Source: Macrostomum hystrix
Lineage: Eukaryota > Platyhelminthes > Macrostomidae
Assembly: GCA_950097015.1 (NCBI GenBank)
Contig: CATNEN010000034.1
Coordinates: 944,501-1,008,500, forward strand
Direction: 5' to 3'
DNA: 64,000 nucleotides
Shown here: positions 1-10,871 of the stretch, piece after piece
Layout of the letters: every line of letters starts with the position of its first letter
How positions within the stretch are numbered: position 1 is the first letter of the stretch
Translations under genes and position numbers: made by a program
Notes under the pieces: model-generated
Database searches by the model: none
What the model saw: the letters and a program-made list of their open reading frames with translations, nothing else
Told to the model about the DNA's origin: nothing

Positions 1-3000
1 TCTGTCGCTAATCTGCTTGTACACACCCGACTGGGCGCTGGCGAAGACATTATGTATAACGGTGCCCCGTGGCAGGATCGGCGTCAGACTGCGGTCCGCC
101 AGGAGGTCCTCGAAGCTCTGAACCGGCAGGCTGGTGACAGACACTGTCAGGGCCGATGTCAGGTCGCCTAGTTTTTAGGCGGTGAGAGAACACTCATGGC
201 TCAAAGCAGTTTGAGTACCAGCAGTGTATGGATAAAAATTACACCCAATACCTAGTTAGGCCAGATGTACGGATATGTATTGCATGGCCCGTCCGAATGC
301 TTTGGAACCACACCCAGCCAGCCAAGCTTAACAGTAAGTAGAACTACCAAGGTCCCCCTGACAATTATTTGTGCTGCACCCGAACAGAGCAACGCAAGCA
401 CACGAAACTGAAGAACTCGCGCCAATTTTTTGTTGCGCATCTTCTGAAACAAGCACCGAGTCGCCAGCTCTTCAGACTGTCGAGTTATTCAATGGTTCTT
501 GCCGAATGTCAGATTTTTGTCAGGCCTTCAAAATTTATCAGCATGTCACCCGAATGTACCTGCATCATCTCCGTCTTCGGTGGTCACCTACCTTTATCTA
601 GACGGATTTGCTGGACCTTCAAGGGCTACAACAGGTGGAACTAGGACATTATGGACACCCTGACGCGAATTTCTCCAATTTCACTGATCAAGCCTTAGAA
701 ACACTCGTACGACTATAATGCGCAGCTCAGCCACAGGACACCCTCGCCTAGTCCGTCAACCAATCAGTCACCACGCAACGCTGTTAGCATTCAGGCGCTG
801 ACCAAAAACTTTTTTTCATGGGTTCCCCCTTGGTATATAAAATCTGGCGGCAAAATTGCTTGGTAGTCCTACTGTTAATAGGGAATTAATAGAGCTACAC
901 GCTGCCACGCTCCCCTTACACACCAGTGTATGCACCGTAGATAACCACGGTGAACATCCACCAGAACACCATGACAGCTCTGGGCGACATCGCGTACGGA
1001 TAAAAATCCTGGCCCTGCTGCAGGAAGCTGCCAACACAGCTCCAGATGTACTCTTGCAGCCACACTTCATCAGCGATGGCGCATTCGAGCTCCAGGTTCC
1101 AGGCGGAGAAGGGGCTGAAGTAGGCGAAGCAAAAGATTGACAGGGAGGCGAAGCCCAGGGTGGCGACCACCGCTAGCCAGGTGGTCGGGCGCAGAGGTGA
1201 GAAAATGTTCCACAGCTTGCTGGCAGGCGGCGGTCTCGGCAGCAGCATGCTGAAGGCGTCCTCGAACAGCGTATAGCTGAAGTCGACAACTCGCGACCGC
1301 GACGCCGACTTTGTGAAAGTCGTGGCGCCGAATGTCACCGTCTAAGCGATGATAAAAAAAAATTTAACTGAGATTCTCATGCAGGATTGAGGCAGATGGG
1401 GTTCGAGACGACTTGCTTTCAGGGTTCGACTGCTGTCTCTTACCACTCACCATCACCCACTCTCACCCTCTCCCGTTCTCACCCTCTCCCGTTCTCACCC
1501 TCTCCCGTTCTCACCCTCTCCCGTTCTCACCCTCTCCCGTTCTCACCCTCTCCCGTTCTCACCCTCTCCCGTTCTCACCCTCTCCCGTTCTCACCCTCTC
1601 CCGTTCTCACCCTCTCGCGTTCTCACCCTCTCCCGTTCTCACCCTCTCCCGTTCTCACCCTCTCCCACTTTCACCCTCAGCTCGTCGTCAGCTCTCACTT
1701 CATCTCCTCTCACCCCACTGCCTCCTCTCACCCCAGTCTCCTCTCACCCACTGCCTCCTCTCACCCCACTGCCTCCTCTCACCCCACTGTCTCCTCTCAC
1801 CCCACTGTCTCCTCTCACCCCACTGCCTCCTCTCACCCCAGTCTCCTCTCACCCACTGCCTCCTCTCACCCCACTGTCTCCTCTCACCCCAGTCTCCTCT
1901 CACCTCACTGTCTCCTCTCACCCCACTGTCTCCTCTCACCCCACTGTCTCCTCTCACCCCACTGTCTTCTCCCACCCCACGGTCTCCCGTTCTCACCTCT
2001 ACCACTCTCACCTCTCCCACTCTCACCCCTCCAACTCTCACCCCTCCCACTCTCACCCCTCCCACTCTCACCCCTCCCACTCTCACCCCTCCAACTCTCA
2101 CCCCTCCCACTCTCACCCCTCCCACTCTCACGCTCTGGCTCACAATGGATAAGAATTCACTGCACGAACAGCTTTATCCTTCGAGTACCAATTAAGCCTG
2201 ATCCCCAAGTGGCTTTAAGCTCGGTGGAGAAGAGTAAATTTTTTATAGAATTTCTGTCTGCGATAAAAAATTAAACTGATTAGCCCCCACCTCCCCGACT
2301 CATAGCTCAGAATTTTTTATCTCATCAATTCCACAATTCGCCAATTACTTTTCTCTAGACATTTTCTTCTGCCCATTTCTGCTTCACTGATTGTCTGGAG
2401 ATAAATTACTTTAATCCCATTCTGTTGGGTTCGCCTCCCGAGCTAAATCTGACTCACTGATATTCGTTGAGCCTCAAGGAAACTGAGATATTGCGGAGTT
2501 CACCTGATTTTGCACCTCGCCGATGCAGCCAGTGGCGAATGTGGCGCCGGTCTCCAGGTTGCCCCACAGACCGTCATCGGACTGCTTGAGAATGTAGCTG
2601 GAAATGCAAGCGATTCAAATCTGTAAGCCGAGTCTAAGAAATGCACTATTGGCTTGACTCACTTAAACTCCATCTTCTCCTTCAGGTACTCTAATAGTTC
2701 AAGTACAAGGCCGGTGATTTCCACGGTGTTGTTGGCGTACACCTTGGTGACTTTGACGAATGGAGGGAACTGGAAAAAAGCATCAACGAAAAGATCAAGG
2801 TGTTAGATAAGGTATCAGGGTGATAGATAAGGAATCGGGGCGTTAGATAAGGAATCGGGGTGTTAGATAAGGTATCGGGGTGTTAGATAAGGAATCGGGG
2901 TGTTAGATAAGGAATCGGGGTGTTAGATAAGGAATCGGGGTGTTAGATAAGGAATCGGGGTGTTAGATAAGGTATCGGGGTGTTAGATAAGGAATCGGGG

Positions 3001-6000
3001 TGTTAGATAAGGAATCGGGGTGTTAGATAAGGAATCGGGATGTTAGATAAGGAATCGGGGCGTTAGATAAGGAATCGGGGTGTTAGATAAGGAATCGGGG
3101 TGTTAGATAAGGAATCGGGGTGTTAGATAAGGAATCGGGGTGTTAGATAAGGTATCGGGGTGTTAGATAAGGAATCGGGGTGTTAGATAAGGAATCGGGG
3201 TGTTATATAAGGAATCGGGATGTTAGATAAGGAATCGGGGCGTTAGATAAGGAATCGGGATGTTAGATAAGGAATCGGGGCGTTAGATAAGGAATCGGGG
3301 TGTTAGATAAGGAATCGGGGTGTTAGATAAGGAATCGGGGTGTTAGATAAGGAATCGGGATGTTAGATAAGGAATCGGGGTGTTAGATAAGGAATCGGGG
3401 TGTTAGATAAGGAATCGGGATGTTAGATAAGGAATCGGGGTGTTAGATAAGGAATCGGGGTGTTAGATAAGGTATCGGGGTGCTACATTAGTTAGTTAGT
3501 GAAGCTAGCAGGGCGTCAGGCAAGTTTGCAGAGCAATCACGATCCCGCACTCACATCCATGGTGCATAGAATCAGCGTGTCGTTCTTAAATCCGGTAAAG
3601 GTGTTTGGGAATACCGGATAGTCGCCTCGCTGTCGGAAAAGCTGGGTCAGCCTGCCGGTGGAGCCATTGTACCGGGCTGAGAGCACAAACTCCACTGGCG
3701 AGTGGCGCCTCTTGTTGTAGCTGCCGTAGAGATCGACGCCTTGACTGGCGAAGTGGCGCGTTGTGGCGTTGAAGGAGATCGGGCCTCGATCCGTGTGGTA
3801 GTTTTGAATCTGGGTGGTGGAAATGTGAAGTTAATTTCCCCTTAGTGTTGAGATCAATGTTGATATCACACTCTAATGCATTGATCTCACTCGACCAGTA
3901 TTATTATCAACCTCACCCGCACTTGATTAATCAATCCTGTACTTTATTATCAATCTCTCCTGTACTTATTTATCAATCTCACTAGATCTCTTTTAATGTG
4001 ACTTAAAATCGTTGTCTTTAATCAATCTCAGTCAATTTCAAATACCAACCTCACTCGGATGTCTATTATCAATCTCACCCGGATGTCTACTATCAGTCTC
4101 ACCCAGAAGTCTTTTATCAAACTCTAAAACTTTTATCAAACTCTCACCCAGATGTCTTAGCTCTATTATCAATCTCACCCGTAGCTCTATTATCAATCTC
4201 ACCCGTAGCTCTATTATCAATCTCACCCGTAGCTCTATTATCAATCTCACCAGTATCTCCATTATCAATCTCACCCGTAGCTCTATTATCAATCTCACCC
4301 GTAGCTCTATTATCAATCTCACCCGTATCTCTATTATCAATCTCACCCGTATCTCTATTATCAATCTCTCCCGTATCTCTATCCCTCTATTATCAATCTC
4401 ACCAGTATCTCCATTATCAATCTCACCCGTAGCTCTATTATCAATCTCACCCGTAGCTCTATTATAAATCTCACCCGGATGTCTATTATCAATCTCACCC
4501 GTATCTCTATTGTCAATCTCATCCAGTCTCCCAGTCAATTGTGACTCACCGCAGCCAGCTGCGTGTACAATCGGCTCCCAGCCTTCCAGGCGGCTGTGCC
4601 AGCAGCTCCGAGATGGCAGCTGGCGTTGCTGGGCCAGAAGGCCGTCGAGTTGCCGCCGGTGGATTGCAGCAGGCGATCAAGGGCCACGGCAACTGATTCG
4701 ATGGCGTCAGCGACGCGGACCTCGAAGCTCTGAGATCCAGTTGCGATTTTTCTTGTCATGACTAGTTTAGCGAAATCCATGCAATCCCGAAATTACGGAG
4801 AATTTTATAAAAATCCTCAAAATCGAATTATTAAGAAAACTTTTAATTAGTTTAAGAAGCTTTTTAAAAGCAATTACCGTAAAAAATAAATGAGAAACAT
4901 GCAATTTATTTCCTACCCTTACTTTCTATCTTCCAATAGTGGCAGTTGCCGCGCCTCTAAATAAAAAATGATCAAATCTATCTGTCCTGGGACCAGATTA
5001 AGATACATCTAATTTCAAAGCTGCAGCGAGCGAGTGTTTTCAATATTAATGACTGCCTAGATCAGGAATTTTTCATCAGAAATTCTCGACGGAACTGGCT
5101 TTGTAACTACGAGCGTACTAATCAGAAATAGCATGCTTGGCTAGCTAACAATATTTGAATTACTGGCTGCAAATATTCTGCTTTGGCACCATCCATCGAT
5201 CTCTGGAAAGTATTGGGTGGCTTGAACAGCGGAAGAAGATAAGCATATCAATTCACATGAAACTCGAGAAAAGGAAAACTCTGCTACAAGCTCCATCAGA
5301 TCTTGCTGCCGCTGCTGCTGCTAGTGGAGGAAATTTTCTTGAATGAAGTCGCTGAGACTGAACAACAGCTGAGATCTCGCTCCAACGCATTTTCTATGAA
5401 AGCATAGTAGAGTGCGGTTAGAAGGTACAGGGTAAAATTTCTGTAAACATAAACTAGCTATGTCCCATCTAGCTTTCAGATAGTGTACTTTAAAATGGCA
5501 GTGCTTATCCCCACGGTACCGTAGAAATAATTTTTGTCTTATTCCTACGGTACCGTGGGAATAATTTCCTGCGTATCCGCACGGCACACTGACGAGTCAG
5601 CTGTCCTATCATCTATCTTTTTATCATGACTGCAAATTTTCCTTTTTTCTTCCGGTTTTTAAAAGCAAGTAAACAAATTAAAGTTTTCTGCTTTTTTCGA
5701 AAGTAGTTACCCAATACGGTGGCTTTTTTAAGTACGAGCTATATAAAATATATACATAATATATATATATCTCGTCAGTGTGCCGTGCGGATAAGCAGGA
5801 AATTATTCCCACGGTACCGTAGGAATAAGACAAAAATTATTTCTACGGTACCGTGGGGATAAGCACTGCCCTTTAAAATATCATGCTTGTATCTTTTGTA
5901 TAGATAGATATCATCCATGATCCCAATACCATCCAATGATTACAATACCATCCAATGATCCCAATACCATCCACGATCCCAATACCATCCAATGATCCCA

Positions 6001-9000
6001 ATACCATCCAATGATTCCAATACCATCCAATGATCCCAATACCATCCACGATCCCAATACCATCCAATGATCCCAATACCATCCAATGATCCCAATACCA
6101 TCCAATGATCCCAATACCATCCAATGATCCCAATACCATCCAATGATCCCAATATCACCAATGATCCCAATACCATCCAATGATCCCAATGAATATTGGG
6201 ACCATTCACGATCACAATATCACCAATGATCCCAATACCATCCAATGATCCCAATGAATATTAGGACCATCCACGATCACAATATCACCAATGATCCTAA
6301 TACCATCCAATGATCCCAATACCATCCACGATCCCAATATCACCAATGATCCCAATACCATCCAATGATCCCAATACCATCCACGATCCCAATATCACCA
6401 ATGATCCCAATACCATCCACGATCCCAATATCACCAATGATCCCAATACCATCCAATGATCCCAATGAATATTGGGACCATCCACGATCACAATATCACC
6501 AATGATCCCAATACCATCCACGATCCCAATATCACCAATGATCCCAATACCATCCAATGATCCCAATACCATCCACGATCCCAATATCACCAATGATCCC
6601 AATATCCCAAGTTGACAAGATCCCATTATCAACCTTGATCTTCATTGCCGAGCAGTCGAAGAACACGTCTGGCGCTGATCCCGGACAGCTGCCACCGCCG
6701 TCAATACCGAAGGTGCCACCGCGCACCAGCAGCAGGTTGACATTTGGTCTAGAAGCCGGAGACATCAGCAAGTCGGCGGGCGTCAATCCAGTGTCGATGA
6801 TCAGCCAGAAGTAGTTCCGCTGCAGCGCGTCTGTGACGGACGCCGCGGCCAAAGCTCGGAGCAGCATCTTGGGCGTCAAGAGCGTGACGATGTGGTGAAC
6901 GCGTGTGTCCCGTAGGCGGGACACGCTGATTGCCAGCTGCGTGTCGTTGATCATCAGCAGGGCGAGGCTGCTGATGCCGCGGTCGCCAAGTGCAGTCAAC
7001 AGCTGCTCAACGATGGTGATTTCTGCAATAGAAGCGAGGGAACACAGCGATCGCGGCATGTGTTGAAAGATTTCAGTTCAGATTTCAATTAGATTGCGTC
7101 ACACAATGTTCCCAATTTCTACCTTGACTGTCGTCGTATATCACGGCTGCGTCTTTGGCGCCAGCCGATAGTAGAGAGGCCAACGCAGCTTCGACGAATT
7201 CGTCAGGAAGTTGGCTGCCAACCAGACCCAGGCCTGGTGGTAATGATGCAGGTGGGGAATGATGCAGGTGGGGAATGATGCAGGTGGGGAATGATGCAGG
7301 TGGGGAATGATGCAGGTGGGGAATGATGCAGGTGGGGAATGATGCAGGTGGGGAATGATGCAGGTGGGGAATGATGCAGGTGGGGAATGATGCAGGTGGG
7401 GAATGATGCAGGTGGGGAATGATGCAGGTGGGGAATGATGCAGGTGGGGAATGATGCAGGTGGGGAATGATGCAGGGGTGGGAATGGTACAGGGGTGGGG
7501 AATGGTATAGGGGTGGGGAATGGTACAGGGGTGGGGAATGGTACAGGGGTGGGGAATGGTACAGGGGTGGGGAATGGTACAGGTGTGGGGAATGGTACAG
7601 GGGTGGGGAATGGTACAGGGGTGGGGAATGGTACAGGGGTGGGGAATGGTACAGGGGTGGGGAATAGTACAGGGGTGGGGAATAGTACAGGGGTGGGGAA
7701 TAGTACAGGGGTGGGGAATGATGCAGGGGTGGGGAATGATGCAGGGGTGGGGAATGGTACAGGGGTTGGGAATAGTACAAGGGTGGGGAATGGTACAAGG
7801 GTGGGGAATGGTACAGGGGTGGGGATTAGTACAGGGGTGGGGAATGATGCAGGGGTGGGGAATGATGCAGGGGTGGGGAATGGTACAGGGGTGGGGAATG
7901 GTACAAGGGTGGGGAATGGTACAAGGGTGGGGAATGGTACAGGGGTGGGGAATAGTACAGGGGTGGGGAATAGTACAGGGGTGGGGAATAGTACAGGGGT
8001 GGGGATTAGTACAGGGGTGGGGAATAGTACAGGGGTGGGGAATAGTACAGGGGTGGGGATTAGTACAGGGGTGGGGAATGATGCAGGGGTGGGGAATGGT
8101 ACAGGGGTGGGGAATGGTACAGGGGTGGGAAATGGTACAGGGGTGGGGAATGGTACAGGGGTGGGAAATGGTACAGGGGTGGGGAATGGTACAGGGGTGG
8201 GAAATGGTACAGGGGTGGGGAATGGTACAGGGGTGGGTAATGTATAGGGGTACGTGGGGAATGGTACAGGGGTGGGTAATGGTACAGGGGTGGGGAATGG
8301 TAAAAGGGTGGGGAATGATGCAAGTGGAGAGTGATGCAGGTGGGGAACAAATTCCCCGAACGGGTGCAAAGTTAAGCTCACCGGACACAATGTCCCTACG
8401 GCACAGGCCGCCCGGGATTCCAATGAACGGCACGGACATGGAGTTGGCGAGACGGTTCAGTTGGCCCAGCAGGCAGCAGCTGCCAACACCGACAACAGCG
8501 GACACGGCCGCTACGACGCTTGAGCACACTGGCGAAAATTGGCGCGTATTTGGCGGTTCGAGGGACTGGACAGTTATAAAACTGATGCAAAAAGACTCTG
8601 ATATTTTTGTACAGGAACAACCAGACACTAATATTTTTGTACAGGAACAACCAGACACTAATATTCTTGTACAGGAACAACCAGACACTGATATTCTTGT
8701 ACAGGAACAACCAGACACAGAGATTCTTGTACAGGAACAACCAGACACTAATATTCTTGTACAGGAACAACCAGACACTGATATTCTTGTACAGGAACGA
8801 CCAGACACTGATATTCTTGTACAGGAACGACCAGACACTGATATTCTTGTACAGGAACGACCAGACACTGATATTCTTGTACAGGAACGACCAGACACTG
8901 ATATTCTTGTACAGGAACGACCAGACACTGATATTCTTGTACAGGAACGACCAGACACTGATATTCTTGTACAGGAACGACCAGACACTGATATTCTTGT

Positions 9001-9590
9001 ACAGGAACGACCAGACACTGATATTCTTGTACAGGAACGACCAGACACTGATATTCTTGTACAGGAACGACCAGACACTGATATTCTTGTACAGGAACGA
9101 CCAGACACTGATATTATTATACAGGAACAATCATACTCAGAGATTCTTATACAGGAACAATCATACTCAGAGATTCTTGTACTGGAACAATCATACTCAG
9201 AGATTCTTGTACAGGAACAATCATACTCAGAGACTCTTGTACTGGAACAATCATACTCAGAGATTCTTGTACAGGAACAATCATACTCAGAGACTCTTGT
9301 ACAGGAACAATCATACTCAGAGATTCTTGTACAGGAACAAGCAGCCCAGCCTTACCCGCCCTAGTCAGCATCATGGAGTCATTGCTGGAGGCGTCAACAA
9401 AGCTGTAATTGAGCCGGTGACCACCCAACAGTCGCCAGTTCGTATTCACCCTCCGCTGCACACTGGCCTCAACCAGGCTGCTACTGATCAGCGAGTTCTC
9501 AACCACAATGGCCAGGTGGAAGTCTATGGCCAGAAGTGGACTCAGGTCAGCGATGATTATGGCGACTAGAATTTGTCGAAAGTGCTTCAT
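1..9590 (-). CDS. Ionotropic glutamate receptor subunit (3' end beyond left edge)
   Basis: Ligand-gated cation channel subunit of the plasma membrane. Ten exons join in frame on the minus strand: 9356-9590, 8382-8528, 7123-7233, 6634-7022, 4550-4729, 3555-3809, 2663-2769, 2504-2597, 924-1341 and 1-167, giving 701 codons with GT-AG introns. A signal-peptide-like start at 9590 is followed by an amino-terminal domain (a stretch with [18 protein letters not shown] is typical), then ligand-binding half S1 (GLWGN..., [10 protein letters not shown]521 aligns with the family's ligand-binding Arg). M1 lies near residues 558-580, a pore loop GSFLQQG near 610-616 (Gln at the Q/R site), and M3 near 630-656. 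Several N-x-S/T sites fit an extracellular domain. M3 reads [11 protein letters not shown] instead of the near-invariant SYTANLAAF, so gating may be unusual. The second ligand-binding half and M4 lie outside the window. AMPA/kainate versus other subtype is not resolved. Confidence 0.93.
335..882 (+). repeat. Dispersed repeat C, copy 1 (unclassified)
   Basis: A roughly 550-bp stretch aligns along its length with 22655-23540, apart from a SINE inserted in the second copy. Shared blocks include ctgcacccgaac near the start, atctccgtcttcggtggtca in the middle and ccaatcagtcaccac near the end. No terminal inverted repeat or coding capacity was seen, so the class is unknown. It lies in the glutamate receptor intron between the exons at 1-167 and 924-1341. 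Confidence 0.85.
1452..1675. repeat. Minisatellite, 16-bp unit
   Basis: About 14 near-perfect copies of cccgttctcaccctct in the glutamate receptor intron 1342-2503. On the sense (minus) strand each unit contains agggtgaga, which resembles a 5' splice site. The open frames through it are a by-product of stop-free repetition. Confidence 0.96.
1700..1988. repeat. Minisatellite, 18-bp unit
   Basis: Tandem copies of ctcctctcaccccactgt, with c/t variants and some units shortened to 14-15 bp. It directly follows the 16-bp array and shares its tctcaccc core. It is intronic in the glutamate receptor gene. Confidence 0.95.
1990..2132. repeat. Minisatellite, 15-bp unit
   Basis: About nine copies of tctcacccctcccac, the third pyrimidine-rich array in the same intron. 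It again keeps the tctcaccc core but has a different period. Confidence 0.95.
2797..3485. repeat. Minisatellite, 20-bp unit with GATA motif
   Basis: About 34 copies of gttagataaggaatcggggt, differing mostly by a/t and c/t substitutions. It fills the glutamate receptor intron 2770-3554 and ends about 25 bp from the exon-2663-2769 acceptor. Each unit holds AGATAAG, a WGATAR-type site. Confidence 0.97.
3890..4530. repeat. Minisatellite, 24-bp unit
   Basis: Regular 24-bp units (core tattatcaatctcacccgta) from about 4140, with degenerate units back to about 3890. The array ends 20 bp from the donor of exon 4550-4729. On the sense strand the unit reads gggtgagattgataatag, which resembles that donor (gtgagtcac). 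Confidence 0.94.
5488..5879. mobile_element. Mutator-like MITE with 100-bp terminal inverted repeats
   Basis: The element is 5497-5870 (374 bp). Its ends, 5497-5596 and 5771-5870, are inverted copies matching at 99 of 100 positions and starting GGCAGTGCTTATCC. It is flanked by a perfect 9-bp direct duplication, ctttaaaat, at 5488-5496 and 5871-5879. Each end carries two cggtaccg palindromes and could itself fold into a hairpin. There is no coding capacity. A 9-bp duplication with long inverted ends fits Mutator-type transposases, which is an inference. It lies in a glutamate receptor intron, and the near-identity of the ends suggests recent insertion. Confidence 0.93.
5915..6612. repeat. Minisatellite, 19-bp unit
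   Basis: Tandem copies of tgatcccaataccatccaa, with variants (cacgatccc, aatatcacca) and a recurring insertion gaatattgggaccat. The array ends about 20 bp from the donor of exon 6634-7022. In sense, the donor gttgataatgggatc and the unit ggtgatattgggatc are clearly similar. Confidence 0.95.
7238..7470. repeat. Minisatellite, 16-bp unit at a splice acceptor
   Basis: About 14 copies of gatgcaggtggggaat starting five bases from the acceptor of exon 7123-7233. On the sense strand it is pyrimidine-rich and supplies the polypyrimidine tract for that acceptor. Confidence 0.96.
7470..8345. repeat. Minisatellite, 18-bp unit, G-rich
   Basis: About 48 copies of ggtacaggggtggggaat, with variants (atgcag, agtaca, caaggg). 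It abuts the 16-bp array and fills the rest of the glutamate receptor intron up to about 40 bp from the donor of exon 8382-8528. Each unit has two G4 runs separated by T. Confidence 0.97.
8590..9345. repeat. Minisatellite, 30-bp unit
   Basis: About 25 copies of a 30-bp unit (core ttcttgtacaggaac, followed by aaccagacactgata or a diverged catactcagaga form from about 9120). It fills the first glutamate receptor intron (8529-9355) and ends about 10-15 bp from the donor at 9356. As the period is a multiple of three, several long open frames cross it; they are not genes. Confidence 0.97.
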
Positions 9591-9696
9591 TTTATATTTA
9601 TCTTCTTGACTTAAAATAAAATTTTGTCAAGTTCAGTGCCCATTGGTAGCACTGGAAACAGTTTCTATATGATGATTTCGCTCCGCATATTAAATC

Positions 9697-9735
9697 CTGA
9701 TTGGCTAGCAACAGTTTTTAGGCATAGCCAATCAG
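9697..9735. promoter_or_regulatory. Inverted CCAAT-box pair upstream of the glutamate receptor start
   Basis: CTGATTGGCT at 9697-9706 and its exact complement AGCCAATCAG at 9726-9735 lie about 110-145 bases upstream of the receptor start codon. Both match the NF-Y core. A promoter role is inferred from motif and position only. Confidence 0.4.
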
Positions 9736-10272
9736 CTATTAGGAGGTAGTAATGGGCGAGTTTAGATCAAGGACCACTAGTATAATCAGCTACTGAATTA
9801 GCAATGGCTGATGAATTCACCAGAGGTTTATACAGAACAATGTTAGTTGTCCTTGTTAACAGGGTCTTCTGGTAACATAGCATGGTCTCTGTTAAATTAT
9901 ACTCATTATTTGTTACTATTACTCGTAATTAGCATCATCGGTGTGAATCAGTTAAATTAGCCTTTCTCTCATCGAATTATTTTTTTAATGCCGGAACTAC
10001 TTTAGTTGGAGGCGAGGTGCTCATGCTTACCATGCTCACGGACACGGCCTCGCTTCTGCATTGAAATTTCCCGCCAATTTTGTTTTACTGTATATGTACA
10101 GTTTGTTATGATATGATAGCAATGTTTACCGCAATAGTTGATAGGAACTTATGTAGTATCATCCAGTTAGTATCGACAAGTTGTACAGATTTAAGTACGT
10201 CATAACAGCATGGCATTGAGTAGATTGAGTCTATGAGCACACGAGCTAGATAGCCAATAATTAGTTTTGCGG
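9736..10272. other. AT-rich spacer upstream of the glutamate receptor gene
   Basis: No coding exon, RNA gene or repeat recognised. It probably holds part of the receptor promoter. Confidence 0.5.
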
Positions 10273-10442
10273 GGTAATGTATGCTCAGCTGGGGTACTGT
10301 ATGCTCAGCTGGGGTAATGTATGCTCAGCTGGGGTAATGTATGCTCAGCTGGGGTAATGTATGCTCAGCTGGGGTAATGTATGCTCAGCTGGGGGAATGT
10401 ATGCTCAGCTGGGGTAATGTATGCTCAGCTGGGGGAATGTAT
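10273..10442. repeat. Minisatellite, 20-bp unit
   Basis: About eight copies of ggggtaatgtatgctcagct, with single substitutions, in the spacer between the glutamate receptor and PKC genes. Confidence 0.95.
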
Positions 10443-10871
10443 TGGAATACTCATACATTAGAATATGATCAACAATAGATGTCTCTCAAAGGTGTAATAT
10501 CGGGGCAGTTGCTTAGGTCATGCTCATCTCACATCTCTCAGTCTGTTTGTAATAGTCTGATTGTGACAACGGATACTGAGGCGGATTTGAGCAGAGGTAC
10601 GGTCCCCACCTGCATGGGCGCGCTATTAATAGAATGGAGAAAAAACAAGGAAGATAAAGAGACGAGCTTCTCCTTGCTGCTTCTAAAACAAGACAACAGC
10701 AGGACTGGCTGTGTGGGTGGCTTAAATGCGAAGTTAATTGACGCTTTGGCTAATCAGATGCCTCTGTGCTTTAGCCGAATCTAATCTGCTTCGGGTGCAC
10801 GACTCATGTAGAATATGGGAATTCGAGAGCAACTCGCTCAGCACACTTTCTGCCCTGGCTGCAGAGAGAAC

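Noticed and set aside
1387-2274. Ser/Pro/His/Leu-rich reading frames
   Set aside because: Translation of the 16-, 18- and 15-bp intronic arrays. No start context or family resemblance.
2797-3485. Possible CRISPR array
   Set aside because: Units are contiguous without unique spacers, and the DNA is animal nuclear.
7141-9364. Very long open reading frames on both strands (over 600 codons)
   Set aside because: They run through 18-bp and 30-bp tandem arrays whose periods are multiples of three and lack stops. The minus-strand frame merely links real receptor exons through repeats.
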